11,919 nucleotides of DNA, taken from an uncultured Eubacterium sp. Its GTDB lineage: Bacteria > Bacillota > Clostridia > Lachnospirales > Lachnospiraceae. Below, one piece after another: positions 1 through 6,502 of the stretch; positions within the stretch are counted from its first letter, which is position 1; every line of letters starts with the position of its first letter. Made by a program: the position numbers and the translations under genes. The notes beneath the pieces were generated by a model that made no database searches, was not told where the DNA came from, and saw only the letters and a list, made by a program, of their open reading frames with translations. Location of the stretch: the NCBI GenBank assembly GCA_910586045.1, contig CAJUIH010000103.1:1-11919 (forward strand). Direction: 5' to 3'.

Positions 1-54
1 TAGAGCACTTGACTTTTAATCAAGTTGTCGGGGGTTCGATTCCCCCGTATCTCA
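1..54 (+). tRNA. tRNA-Lys (anticodon TTT), 5' end cut off by the window
   Basis: The sequence folds as the 3' two-thirds of a tRNA. The anticodon stem is 8-12 paired with 20-24, around the loop CTTTTAA, so the anticodon TTT lies at 15-17. The variable loop is 25-29. The T-arm has five G (30-34) pairing five C (42-46) around TTCGATT. The 3' acceptor strand is GTATCTC (47-53) and the discriminator is A54. The 5' acceptor strand and most of the D-arm lie before base 1. CCA is not encoded: the genomic sequence continues TATAACC, so CCA must be added after transcription. Confidence 0.93.
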
Positions 55-57
55 TAT

Positions 58-99
58 AACCTTATGGATCCTATTGTTTGGTGTCCATAAGGTTTTTTT
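58..99 (+). terminator. Rho-independent terminator of the tRNA transcript
   Basis: AACCTTATGGA (58-68) pairs perfectly with TCCATAAGGTT (84-94) around a 15-nt loop. A run of seven T (93-99) follows. It begins three bases after the tRNA and separates it from the next gene. Confidence 0.92.
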
Positions 100-116
100 G
101 TTTGTAAGGTTACCGC

Positions 117-145
117 TTGTCAGTTTTTCCAAAAGGTGGTAAAAT
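117..145 (+). promoter_or_regulatory. SigA-type extended -10 promoter for the Ig-domain protein
   Basis: TTGTCA (117-122) and TAAAAT (140-145) are separated by 17 bp. A TG at 137-138 makes an extended -10. Transcription would start near 152, only about 9 bases before an upstream ATG at 161. That supports translation from the downstream ATG at 200, which has the ribosome binding site. Confidence 0.7.
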
Positions 146-163
146 AAGGAAGATTGAATCATG

Positions 164-178
164 GCATATACTATATGC
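164..178 (+). promoter_or_regulatory. Short perfect inverted repeat in the mRNA leader
   Basis: GCATATA (164-170) and TATATGC (172-178) are perfect reverse complements around a single C. The repeat lies between the predicted transcription start (about 152) and the ribosome binding site (188-195). It could be a DNA operator or a small leader hairpin. No protein is known to bind it, and a 15-base palindrome in AT-rich DNA could be chance. Confidence 0.35.
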
Positions 179-199
179 AGACAGACGAAGGAGGGTAAT

Positions 200-2749
200 A
201 TGTTTGGGCATATCAAAAAAAGGTTTGCGTTATTTCTGGCAGCCGCGCTGCTTACGGCCTGTATGCCAGCGCAGGCGTATGCGGCGGAGAAGACAACGGC
301 AGCAAAAGAAACGCCGGAGCCGGTATTTCAGCAAAAATATAGCGTATTTTATGAAAACCGCGCGAATAAGGGGATTTATGACCTGAAAATAAAAAATGTA
401 AAAAAAGGTTATATCCTGAAATGGCACATTACCGGAAAAGGCAAAACGTACGCGTCTTTTGATACGGCAAAGACGATCGCAAAAGGCACTACGGTAACAA
501 ACCGGCTGACCATAGACAGCCGTAATGAGCCTGCATATGCGGCTGCGGAGAGGATCCGGATTACGGTGAATGTATATACCGCAAAATGGGAGCTTGTCAA
601 CCGTCCGACTTTTGCCGGAAGGCTTCAGAGCAAGGCAAAGGCGATTACGATCGATACATCAGAAATTGGGGATCTGACGCATTTAAAACCAGGTGTGCCT
701 TATACGTTTCAGGCGTCAATGACTCCCGCCAACGCGACAAGCAAAGTATACTGGGAAGTAAAAGACGCATCGGGTACGGACCATTCTTCTGAGATCACGG
801 AAAACGGGGTATGGACGCCGGCCGGGGCAGGTACTTACACGATTACCGCGTCCGCGAAAAACACGCCAACCGGACAGGTACTCTGCAAAAAAGAGGTCAA
901 AGCGGTGATCGGCAGCTATATGGATGAGGTCACGCAGACAGCGTCGGACGGGATTCGTGTGACGTTTAGTATGCCGTCGGCTTCGGAATATAAGGCGGGC
1001 GATTTTGCGGTCCGTTCCGGGGAAGCGACGGTAGTTGTAAAAAAAGTGAAGTATTCCGAGGACGGCAAGACGGCATATCTTACCATGGCGACTAATTTTA
1101 TGGACGCCAGGAAGTATTCGGTAACGTGCGGCGGAAGTACGAAAGAGTTTACCGCCAGTGTCGGGAAGCCGGCGCAGCTATCGATTGTGACGTCTACGGC
1201 ACAGGCAGAAAAATATACGACGATTGAATACGTCCTGCTGGATGCGATGGGTATGGATGTGACCAATACGGTAAAAAACGGAACGTTTACCTATTCGGCG
1301 ACCGCCACAAACGGATATATGGACCCTGCGACAAACCGTCTGTATATGGCGACCGTGGGCAATGTAGCATCCGTGACAATGGATTATACGTCGCTAGACG
1401 GCACGGTCCGCCTGACGGATACCAAAACGATTATCTGCGTGCCGCAGCAGGCGGAGATTGCGGCAGAGACGAAATTTACCCTGACCGATCAGGCGCGGGA
1501 ACCGCTGCAATGGGGGACGGATGTAAGGACGATCGCTGTAGGCGATACGATGTATGCGCATTTTCTTGGCTTGGACGAGGATGAAAAGGTCATTACGTAC
1601 GACAGCCTAACATATGCGTCGTCCGACCCGGACACACTGATTATCAGCCAGGACGGCAAAGTGACGCCGATCAAGGCAGGTACGGTTTCCGTTGTAGTAA
1701 CGGCAAGGCAGGGCAGTGAAAGCGTGCCTTATACGTATCAGGTTACGATCAATGCGGGGCGTTATCTGGCAGGCATCCGGCTGAAAAGCAATTCCGTTTC
1801 GATGTCAAATGTATACGCGTCGGATTACCAGATGGAAATCCCGGTTACGGCAACAGACCAGTACGGCGGTACGTTCGCATTGGACCATGAAAGCGGGATC
1901 ATTGCGGAAGCAAGCGGCCGCAGAGTTTTGGCGAATTATGATGCGGCAAGAAACAGTATTGTAGTCCGTGCGCAGGGGGCGGCCGTTGGAACCTATAATT
2001 ATACGCTGTCTGTCAGCATGGACGGCGTAACGGTAAGCCAGAATTTCACCGTTGCCGTAGCGGCGCCGGTTGCAACCGCGGCTGTATCCTATAAAGTAGA
2101 AGCGGATGTGGATACGCTGGATTTGTCTGTCAATCCGAATACGACGGCTGACCAGACGATCCGTATCCGGCTTGCGGAATACCGCGGCGGTATCTTTTAT
2201 AATTATAAGAATTTTACAAGGGCTGAGATTAATAAAGGAAATGTCTATTACGGCAAAGACCTTGTAACATGCACGACCGGAAGCGCCATACGCCTGCCTG
2301 GATCCAATATTCTGACGCTGAACCCGATTTCCATCCAGCCAAGTACGGACGGCAGCGGAATCGGCACATGCCGCAAAGCGCAGCCGGGTGTTTATACCGT
2401 GTCTTTATCTTATACAGATAACTCATACCGGTATCATACAGACAATGTAAACATTACGATTACGGACGGGCAAAACCCGCCGGAGTATGTGCTGCGTTCG
2501 CTTACGACCAGTATTACAGCGGCAAACGCGCTGGAAATGGTCAATGACTGTATTTATGTACCGGACGGCAAAATATTGGATTGTACGGCGACCGGCACGC
2601 GGCTGACCGGCAGCATGATCCCGTTAAGGAGCGGGGAACAGATTCATATCAGCACGATTACCGTGCAGTCCGTGGTGCAGATTGCATCCGGGCAGCGGGT
2701 ATATGTGACGCATGTTATCCCAGTTGCCAGGACACTGACAAACAGATAG
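200..2749 (+). CDS. Secreted multi-domain bacterial Ig-like (Big_2-type) protein
   Basis: This is an exported protein of 849 residues. The start at 200 is chosen because AAGGAGGG (188-195) sits just upstream. An in-frame ATG at 161 is too close to the predicted transcription start and has no such site. The N-terminus has lysine/arginine residues and then a hydrophobic core (about 9-20). Two processing signals follow: a lipobox-like Leu-Thr-Ala-Cys (18-21) and an Ala-Tyr-Ala signal-peptidase-I site (26-28). It could therefore be a lipoprotein or a fully secreted protein. The rest is beta-rich repeats. An Ig-like block spans about 145-240, and an SbsA-like block about 240-335. The clearest Big_2 domain is about 445-525, with the typical YASSDP..., DGKVTPIKAGT and VVVTA pattern. 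Another Ig-like block follows at about 550-626. I see no catalytic motif, SLH domain or LPXTG anchor. It is monocistronic, with its own promoter and terminator. A surface or adhesive role is inference. Confidence 0.85.
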   Translation: MFGHIKKRFALFLAAALLTACMPAQAYAAEKTTAAKETPEPVFQQKYSVFYENRANKGIYDLKIKNVKKGYILKWHITGKGKTYASFDTAKTIAKGTTVTNRLTIDSRNEPAYAAAERIRITVNVYTAKWELVNRPTFAGRLQSKAKAITIDTSEIGDLTHLKPGVPYTFQASMTPANATSKVYWEVKDASGTDHSSEITENGVWTPAGAGTYTITASAKNTPTGQVLCKKEVKAVIGSYMDEVTQTASDGIRVTFSMPSASEYKAGDFAVRSGEATVVVKKVKYSEDGKTAYLTMATNFMDARKYSVTCGGSTKEFTASVGKPAQLSIVTSTAQAEKYTTIEYVLLDAMGMDVTNTVKNGTFTYSATATNGYMDPATNRLYMATVGNVASVTMDYTSLDGTVRLTDTKTIICVPQQAEIAAETKFTLTDQAREPLQWGTDVRTIAVGDTMYAHFLGLDEDEKVITYDSLTYASSDPDTLIISQDGKVTPIKAGTVSVVVTARQGSESVPYTYQVTINAGRYLAGIRLKSNSVSMSNVYASDYQMEIPVTATDQYGGTFALDHESGIIAEASGRRVLANYDAARNSIVVRAQGAAVGTYNYTLSVSMDGVTVSQNFTVAVAAPVATAAVSYKVEADVDTLDLSVNPNTTADQTIRIRLAEYRGGIFYNYKNFTRAEINKGNVYYGKDLVTCTTGSAIRLPGSNILTLNPISIQPSTDGSGIGTCRKAQPGVYTVSLSYTDNSYRYHTDNVNITITDGQNPPEYVLRSLTTSITAANALEMVNDCIYVPDGKILDCTATGTRLTGSMIPLRSGEQIHISTITVQSVVQIASGQRVYVTHVIPVARTLTNR

Positions 2750-2858
2750 CCAGGCAGCGGCCAACAAAAAAGTTCATGCAATCAAATGCAAGATATCATA
2801 CAAGATAGACAATGAAAGGAGCGGCCGCCCGCAAAGTGGCTGACTTCCCGAGTTTGTT

Positions 2859-2902
2859 ATAAGCCTACCTGACTGGTCAAGTACAAGGTAGGCTTATTTT
2901 TC
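2859..2902 (+). terminator. Rho-independent terminator after the Ig-domain protein
   Basis: ATAAGCCTACCT (2859-2870) pairs perfectly with AGGTAGGCTTAT (2886-2897) around a 15-nt loop, followed by TTTTT. It lies about 110 bases after the stop codon at 2749. Confidence 0.9.
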
Positions 2903-2932
2903 CAATATTTCTATACCAATTCCCGGCAAAAA

Positions 2933-2941
2933 TGCTATGAT
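2933..2941 (+). promoter_or_regulatory. Possible extended -10 promoter for the structured element
   Basis: TGCTATGAT is a TGn extended -10 hexamer (TATGAT at 2936-2941). It would start transcription near 2948, almost exactly at the left base of the 16-bp closing stem that begins at 2946. No good -35 is visible; the best is ATACCA at 2913-2918. This weakly supports reading 2946-3143 as a free-standing transcript. Confidence 0.35.
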
Positions 2942-2945
2942 ACGC

Positions 2946-3143
2946 TATAATCAGATTAGGACAGCGTAGGGATAGTCTGGTGGTTGTACTTTTATCTTAT
3001 CTCGACAACCATCATAAAAAGTAAAACGGCTATCGCCTACTGCAATAGGGATAGCCGTGTAACTTAATAATTCATTAGATGAAGTTTCCGGTGGCAACCA
3101 TCGGATGTGCTTATATCCTATGATTGTTCCTAATCTGATTATA
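2946..3143. ncRNA. Candidate structured RNA or MITE-like element with 16-bp closing inverted repeat
   Basis: TATAATCAGATTAGGA (2946-2961) is the perfect reverse complement of 3128-3143. Inside it, TAGGGATA (2967-2974) can pair with TATCCTA (3114-3120) with one bulge. Three local hairpins follow. Hairpin 1 is 2978-2987 with 3005-3014 (10 bp, one G-U). Hairpin 2 is 3026-3034 with 3050-3058, extended by CCTA/TAGG inside (13 bp, one bulge). Hairpin 3 is 3087-3094 with 3098-3105 (8 bp, one G-U, 3-nt loop). Together they make a multibranched junction of 198 nt with no credible coding sequence. CTATGA occurs just outside both ends (2935-2940 and 3146-3151), which might be a target duplication. I do not recognise the family. 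The strand is undetermined, although the possible promoter favours plus. A non-autonomous transposon with long terminal inverted repeats is the main alternative. Confidence 0.5.
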
Positions 3144-3236
3144 AACTATGAACTGCTCATTTGCAAGTATTAGTTTAGGAAACGCCAGAATAAACGCTTC
3201 CATAATTTATAGGTGCATTTATAAACCGGGGAGGGG

Positions 3237-3242
3237 TATAAT
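3237..3242 (+). promoter_or_regulatory. Probable -10 box for the split solenoid-protein gene
   Basis: A consensus TATAAT lies 53 bases before the ATG at 3296. At 17 bp upstream the sequence is TGCATT (3214-3219), a poor -35, so the promoter may need an activator. The ribosome binding site GAGGAGGG is at 3283-3290. Confidence 0.45.
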
Positions 3243-3295
3243 GTGCATGTAACAACAGAATATCCAAATATGGGTAAAAGATGAGGAGGGAGAAC

Positions 3296-3679
3296 ATGAA
3301 GAAAAAATTCATGAAAAAAGCAGCCGCGGTTTCATTGTCCGTTGCGATGGCCTGCGCGGCGCTGCCGGCAGCGGGTCCAATCAACGCGTCTGCCGCTGCA
3401 AAGTATGTTACTTTGCGGACAAAATTCAAAACCTTAAAAATTGGTCAGAAAAATAAAATGACGCTGATCAACAATACGCAGGGGTGGAAAATTTCCAAAA
3501 TAGCAACGGAAGACCGCACGATTGCAATGGTATCGGCAAAGACGGCGTCCAGCTTCCAGATTAAGGGCAAATGCGAAGGCCGTACGGTTGTAAAAGCGCG
3601 TCTGAAAACGAATGCGAAAAAGAAAGTAAAATCGAAACTGGTGAAGTGTACTGTAAACGTTGTTCCGGCAGAAAAATAA
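3296..3679 (+). CDS. N-terminal fragment of a secreted Ig-like/beta-solenoid protein, ended by a frameshift
   Basis: This frame encodes 127 residues. ATG 3296 is chosen because GAGGAGGG (3283-3290) lies five bases before it; an in-frame ATG at 3281 falls inside that site. Residues 1 to about 33 are a clear Sec signal peptide: a lysine-rich start, a long Ala/Val core and an Ala-Ser-Ala end. The rest (about 36-123) is one basic beta-rich domain with alternating hydrophobics, ending in the strand KCTVNVV. It resembles the N-terminal Ig-like module of secreted repeat proteins common in Lachnospiraceae, recalled from general knowledge. The frame stops at TAA (3677-3679), with a TGA one codon later. 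The reading frame one base back stays open to 5322 and carries the rest of the expected protein. If translated alone, it would be a small secreted single-domain protein. Confidence 0.75.
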   Translation: MKKKFMKKAAAVSLSVAMACAALPAAGPINASAAAKYVTLRTKFKTLKIGQKNKMTLINNTQGWKISKIATEDRTIAMVSAKTASSFQIKGKCEGRTVVKARLKTNAKKKVKSKLVKCTVNVVPAEK

Positions 3680-5322
3680 ATCTGAACAAAGGCGCGGAAG
3701 ACAGCACGATCAAGCTGCAGGGCGACAAAACCGTTGTCAGGGTGGAAAATAATACAACGAAAAATGTAAGCGTAGCAAGGGCGAATGGACAGATTGTCAA
3801 TGTAGGGCCAAACAGTTCTACAAATGTTGCGGCAGTTGTCTCTACTTCTTCTTCGTCTTCATCTGGCTCTACCTATTATCCGAGCACGAATCCGGAGAAT
3901 CCAGGCACAACCAGAATTGTAAGGACAAACGCTGCCCTTCAGTCCGCATTGGCTGACAAGAGCGTAACGAAGCTTACGATTCGTACGACAGAAAAAGAGA
4001 ATTTTACGATTGGAAAAGGCGAATATAAGGCAGATTTAATCGTGGACGCGCCAAACAGCGACGTGACGAACGAGGGTACATTCAACACCGTTACGATCCA
4101 AGCGATCAAAGGAGATACATGGTTTGAAAAAGCGGCTGGAAACTTCCTGAAAGTTTTGGCAAAAATTGCGCGGATCAAAGTAGATAAAAATGCGAACGTA
4201 AAAAATATACAGCTTGCACCTGCAGAAGATGATGCAAATGTAACGCTGGAAGTAGAAGGCAAGGTAGAAACCGTTGCAGTGGATAATGAAAAGGCTTCCG
4301 CGGCAGTTACAGTAGATGTAAAGGGCGAAGGGGCGTCTGTTGGGACGGTTAAGGTCAACGATCAGGCATCCGGCGCACAGGCCGCAGCGACAGTAACACT
4401 GCATGTAGCGGAGAAAGCAGCGGTATCGAATGTAACCGTCAGCAAAGCAACCGCACAGACGAAGCTTGCGCTTAACGTAGCGGCGGAAAGCACAGTATCG
4501 AATGTAAATATTGAAAAAGAGAGCGGCGACGTAGCAAGTGTTTCCCTTAATGTGGACGGTACGGTCAGCAATGTCAAGGTAGAATCAAAAACAGATATTA
4601 CCATTACAGGTACGACAGAGTCGGTTAAGGTAGACGTTACAGAAACAGCGGCCGAGACGAAAGTGGAGTCATCGGTGAAAGTAGAAGTAACGGCATCTGC
4701 TAAAACGGACATCACTCTAAATCAGGGTGCAGAAGGAAGTTCGGTAACGACAGACAAGGCAGACAATGTCTATGTTGATAATAAGACAGAGGAAAAAGTT
4801 GAAATTAAGGATGAAAACGGATCTATTACGGATGTAGAGTCAGGGGAAACATCTGGCACTCCTACACCGGATACACCAGATACACCGGATATTCCTGAAA
4901 GTGAAAAAGTTGATATCAGCGCATTTGCGTTGGATACATCTGCGCTGGCGGCACCTGCGGTAGCGGTTACGGCGACATCCGGTGGATCGATCACTGTTTC
5001 CGGCGCTTCTGTAGAAGTAACGATTGATGGAATCGCAACAGCAATTAAAAAACAGGTAACAGATCAGTTCACAGGGCTGACAGCAGAAGATCTTACGATT
5101 CAATATCAGGCAGGAAGCGGAACGTCTGCAGATCTGACAGATAGTGCAGCATTTAAAGCTACATACGGCGCAACCGAAGCGACTGGAGCAAAAACGTTAA
5201 GCATTGCGTTTACAATTTCAGGAACAAAAGTAAAAGAAGCAAAAGCGGTAACGGCTGTTGTGAAATTTACGATTAGTGAGGCCGGGACAGTAAGTGATGC
5301 TGGTTATGATGCAAGCAATTAA
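3571..5322 (+). CDS. Out-of-frame body of the secreted beta-solenoid protein (probable pseudogene part)
   Basis: The open frame is 583 codons from 3571, but that ATG lies inside the preceding gene with no ribosome binding site. The first 34 or so codons are only the shadow of that gene. Protein-like sequence starts near 3675. After the junction there is no methionine and no cysteine, and no GTG or TTG with a convincing site. Expression would therefore need a -1 shift from the upstream frame. In order it holds the tail of a repeat module (LNKGAEDSTI, about 3685-3830), a serine-rich linker, and a new module head (from about 3910, RIVRTNAALQSAL). Beta-solenoid rungs of about 23-29 residues follow, marked by V-x-x-V-x-V repeats at about 4268, 4339, 4424, 4496 and 4565. 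After them come a second module tail (LNQGAEGSSV, about 4717), a TPDTPDTPD linker and a C-terminal domain (about 4908-5322). The first module has a tail but no head, which suggests an internal deletion. Confidence 0.6.
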   Translation: MRRPYGCKSASENECEKESKIETGEVYCKRCSGRKINLNKGAEDSTIKLQGDKTVVRVENNTTKNVSVARANGQIVNVGPNSSTNVAAVVSTSSSSSSGSTYYPSTNPENPGTTRIVRTNAALQSALADKSVTKLTIRTTEKENFTIGKGEYKADLIVDAPNSDVTNEGTFNTVTIQAIKGDTWFEKAAGNFLKVLAKIARIKVDKNANVKNIQLAPAEDDANVTLEVEGKVETVAVDNEKASAAVTVDVKGEGASVGTVKVNDQASGAQAAATVTLHVAEKAAVSNVTVSKATAQTKLALNVAAESTVSNVNIEKESGDVASVSLNVDGTVSNVKVESKTDITITGTTESVKVDVTETAAETKVESSVKVEVTASAKTDITLNQGAEGSSVTTDKADNVYVDNKTEEKVEIKDENGSITDVESGETSGTPTPDTPDTPDIPESEKVDISAFALDTSALAAPAVAVTATSGGSITVSGASVEVTIDGIATAIKKQVTDQFTGLTAEDLTIQYQAGSGTSADLTDSAAFKATYGATEATGAKTLSIAFTISGTKVKEAKAVTAVVKFTISEAGTVSDAGYDASN

Positions 5323-5411
5323 TACTGGCTATGGAGAATAAATCTTTCATGGTTGATTGCTTTCTTTAGGAGATTTTTTTCATCATTAAATTCTCATTAT
5401 AAAAATAGCGG

Positions 5412-5451
5412 TAGAAAAGCCGGTACAGACTTGTTCTGTATCGGCTTTCTA
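5412..5451. terminator. Terminator-like hairpin after the solenoid-protein gene
   Basis: TAGAAAAGCCGGTACAGA (5412-5429) pairs with 5435-5451 around a 5-nt loop, with one G-U pair and one bulged A. The stem base is A-rich on the left and T-rich on the right, so it could end transcription in either direction. No separate T-run follows on the plus strand, which lowers confidence. Confidence 0.55.
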
Positions 5452-5692
5452 TGTGCGGCGGGCATGATACCCCCGAAGAAATTACGCCAGTTTACAACTT
5501 TTTACAAAAATACAAACCCATCTTTTTATAGTACAATGAAAGGATAAGAATGTAATATATTTTTCAATGCATTTTTCAGCTCCAAAAAGTAAAAATAACA
5601 ACTTTTTAACTGTGAAAAATCAAATTTAAACAGGAAAAAATTGTGCACTTTGTATAGGCATGCGTTTACCGTGATAACCGATGTACTAGGAC

Positions 5693-5720
5693 TTGCAATG
5701 GTTTGCGAATCTGGTATAAT
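5693..5720 (+). promoter_or_regulatory. Extended -10 promoter of the Uma2-like gene
   Basis: TTGCAA (5693-5698), a 16-bp spacer and a consensus TATAAT (5715-5720) preceded by TG at 5712-5713. The predicted start lies about 25 bases before ATG 5750. AGGAGGTG (5736-5743) is a near-perfect ribosome binding site six bases from the ATG. Confidence 0.8.
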
Positions 5721-5749
5721 AAAAATATGTTTGACAGGAGGTGTAAAGA

Positions 5750-6259
5750 ATGGACAGCTTACCGATGAAAGATATGGCAAATACATACATAGAACATTCC
5801 ATAATAATTAACAATTTTGTTACAACGGTTGGACCTCAATTACAAAGTTCAATCTGTCGTGTCTTTGGAGATAGTGTAAAATATAAATGGGCAGAAAACG
5901 ACAACAAACCTGTAATTCCAGATGTATCAATAAATTGTGATATAAGAAATAGGCGTTCTACAAATTTCCTTGGGGTGCCTAAATTCATTATGGAAGTATT
6001 ATCTGATGCAACGGAAGTGTATGATCGCAATGATAAAATGGAGTTATATAAAAAAGTAGAGGTTGCAGAATATTGGATTGTAGACTGGCGAAAAAAACAG
6101 GTTGAAATGTATGTATTATCACCAGATGAAAATTCTATTGATGACGCAGAATATAAATTAATAGCAATGATCACTGAAAAAAATAAAACGGATCTGAGAA
6201 TAAATATGTTTCCTAATATTATGATTGGGTTTGATCAGTTGTTTGACTGTATTGATTAG
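5750..6259 (+). CDS. Uma2-family (DUF820) PD-(D/E)XK nuclease-like protein, short N-terminus
   Basis: The 169-residue protein carries the Uma2 signature. Asp58 is in IPDVS, Glu82 in FIMEVLSDAT, and D-x-x-x-K (Asp92, Lys96) leads to Tyr100. EYWIVD follows at 107-112. In this family the Asp and Glu are the predicted metal-binding residues of a restriction-endonuclease-like fold. The cellular role of Uma2 proteins is not established. Members usually run about 180-190 residues and begin with a YEL-I-DG segment. Here the protein starts after that point, in the region matching the segment before the first core helix. An in-frame TAA six bases before the ATG shows the short start is real in this sequence. 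The gene stands alone with a strong promoter and a terminator. It is clearly more AT-rich than its neighbours, which suggests acquisition. No partner toxin, antitoxin or transposase is adjacent. Confidence 0.85.
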   Translation: MDSLPMKDMANTYIEHSIIINNFVTTVGPQLQSSICRVFGDSVKYKWAENDNKPVIPDVSINCDIRNRRSTNFLGVPKFIMEVLSDATEVYDRNDKMELYKKVEVAEYWIVDWRKKQVEMYVLSPDENSIDDAEYKLIAMITEKNKTDLRINMFPNIMIGFDQLFDCID

Positions 6260-6294
6260 GGAAAGTCTCACAGCATCACTTCCGAAGAAAAATC

Positions 6295-6331
6295 CGGTGC
6301 AAAGATCACAGGTTCTTTGCATCGTTTTTTT
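6295..6331 (+). terminator. Rho-independent terminator of the Uma2-like gene
   Basis: CGGTGCAAAGA (6295-6305) pairs with TCTTTGCATCG (6314-6324), with one G-U pair and an 8-nt loop, followed by seven T (6325-6331). It lies 36 bases after the stop codon. Confidence 0.9.
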
Positions 6332-6384
6332 CTTTAAAGATGAAAAATATTCATTTTTAACATGAAAAAATCTCACACTTTCAC

Positions 6385-6413
6385 TTTACAATCCGCAGCC
6401 AGGTTATTATAAT
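6385..6413 (+). promoter_or_regulatory. Promoter of the porGDAB operon
   Basis: TTTACA (6385-6390), exactly 17 bp, then a consensus TATAAT (6408-6413). The predicted start near 6420 gives a leader of about 80 bases before ATG 6503. I see no clear operator or riboswitch fold in that leader. Confidence 0.75.
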
Positions 6414-6502
6414 AAAGGACGTTGGAAAAACAAATACGCAGGAACATACAAATTGCGATACAACACAAAAGAAACAGATACAGAAAAAAGGAGAGCAGGA
6501 AC

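Larger units (their letters stand above)
2750..3295. other. Intergenic region between the two secreted-protein genes
   Basis: This 546-base stretch holds a terminator (2859-2902), the 198-bp inverted-repeat element (2946-3143), and a -10 box with ribosome binding site for the next gene (3237-3290). Bases 2750-2858 show nothing recognisable. A TTTATA-N8-TATAAA inverted repeat at 3206-3225, just upstream of the -10 box, could be an operator but is weak. Confidence 0.6.
5323..5749. other. AT-rich intergenic region before the Uma2-like gene
   Basis: Of these 427 bases, 5412-5451 is a terminator-like hairpin and 5693-5743 is the promoter and ribosome binding site of the next gene. The remainder, about 5460-5690, is strongly AT-rich. 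It contains promoter-like words (TTTACA at 5501, TATAGT at 5527) at a poor 20-bp spacing, followed only by a three-codon reading frame. I see no gene, tRNA or long repeat in it. Confidence 0.6.

Noticed and set aside
2821..2828. GCGGCCGC (NotI site), a possible vector trace
   Set aside because: The same octamer occurs inside the Ig-domain gene near 1914, and no vector sequence flanks either one.
3081..3110. TCCGGTGGCAACC resembles the T-box antiterminator core (GGTGG-N-ACC)
   Set aside because: One extra base separates the halves. No terminator with a T-run follows, and the next gene is not an aminoacyl-tRNA synthetase or amino-acid gene.
3078..3122. Fourteen-codon reading frame inside the structured element
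   Set aside because: It has no ribosome binding site, is very short and overlaps a strong hairpin. It is most likely chance.
2946..3143. IscB-type omega RNA (HEARO) identity for the structured element
   Set aside because: ATGA sits just upstream, but the hairpin order and sequence do not match the omega RNA I can recall, and there is no nuclease gene nearby.
3939..5103. Several minus-strand frames opposite the solenoid gene
   Set aside because: They reflect the codon bias of the plus-strand repeats (Val/Thr/Ala codons read in reverse) and have no starts with ribosome binding sites.
5501..5537. Possible promoter TTTACA ... TATAGT
   Set aside because: The spacer is 20 bp and no gene follows for more than 200 bases, while a much better promoter lies at 5693-5720.
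5353..5547. Open frame of 64 codons after the solenoid gene
   Set aside because: It runs through the terminator-like hairpin, lacks a ribosome binding site and has no protein-like pattern.
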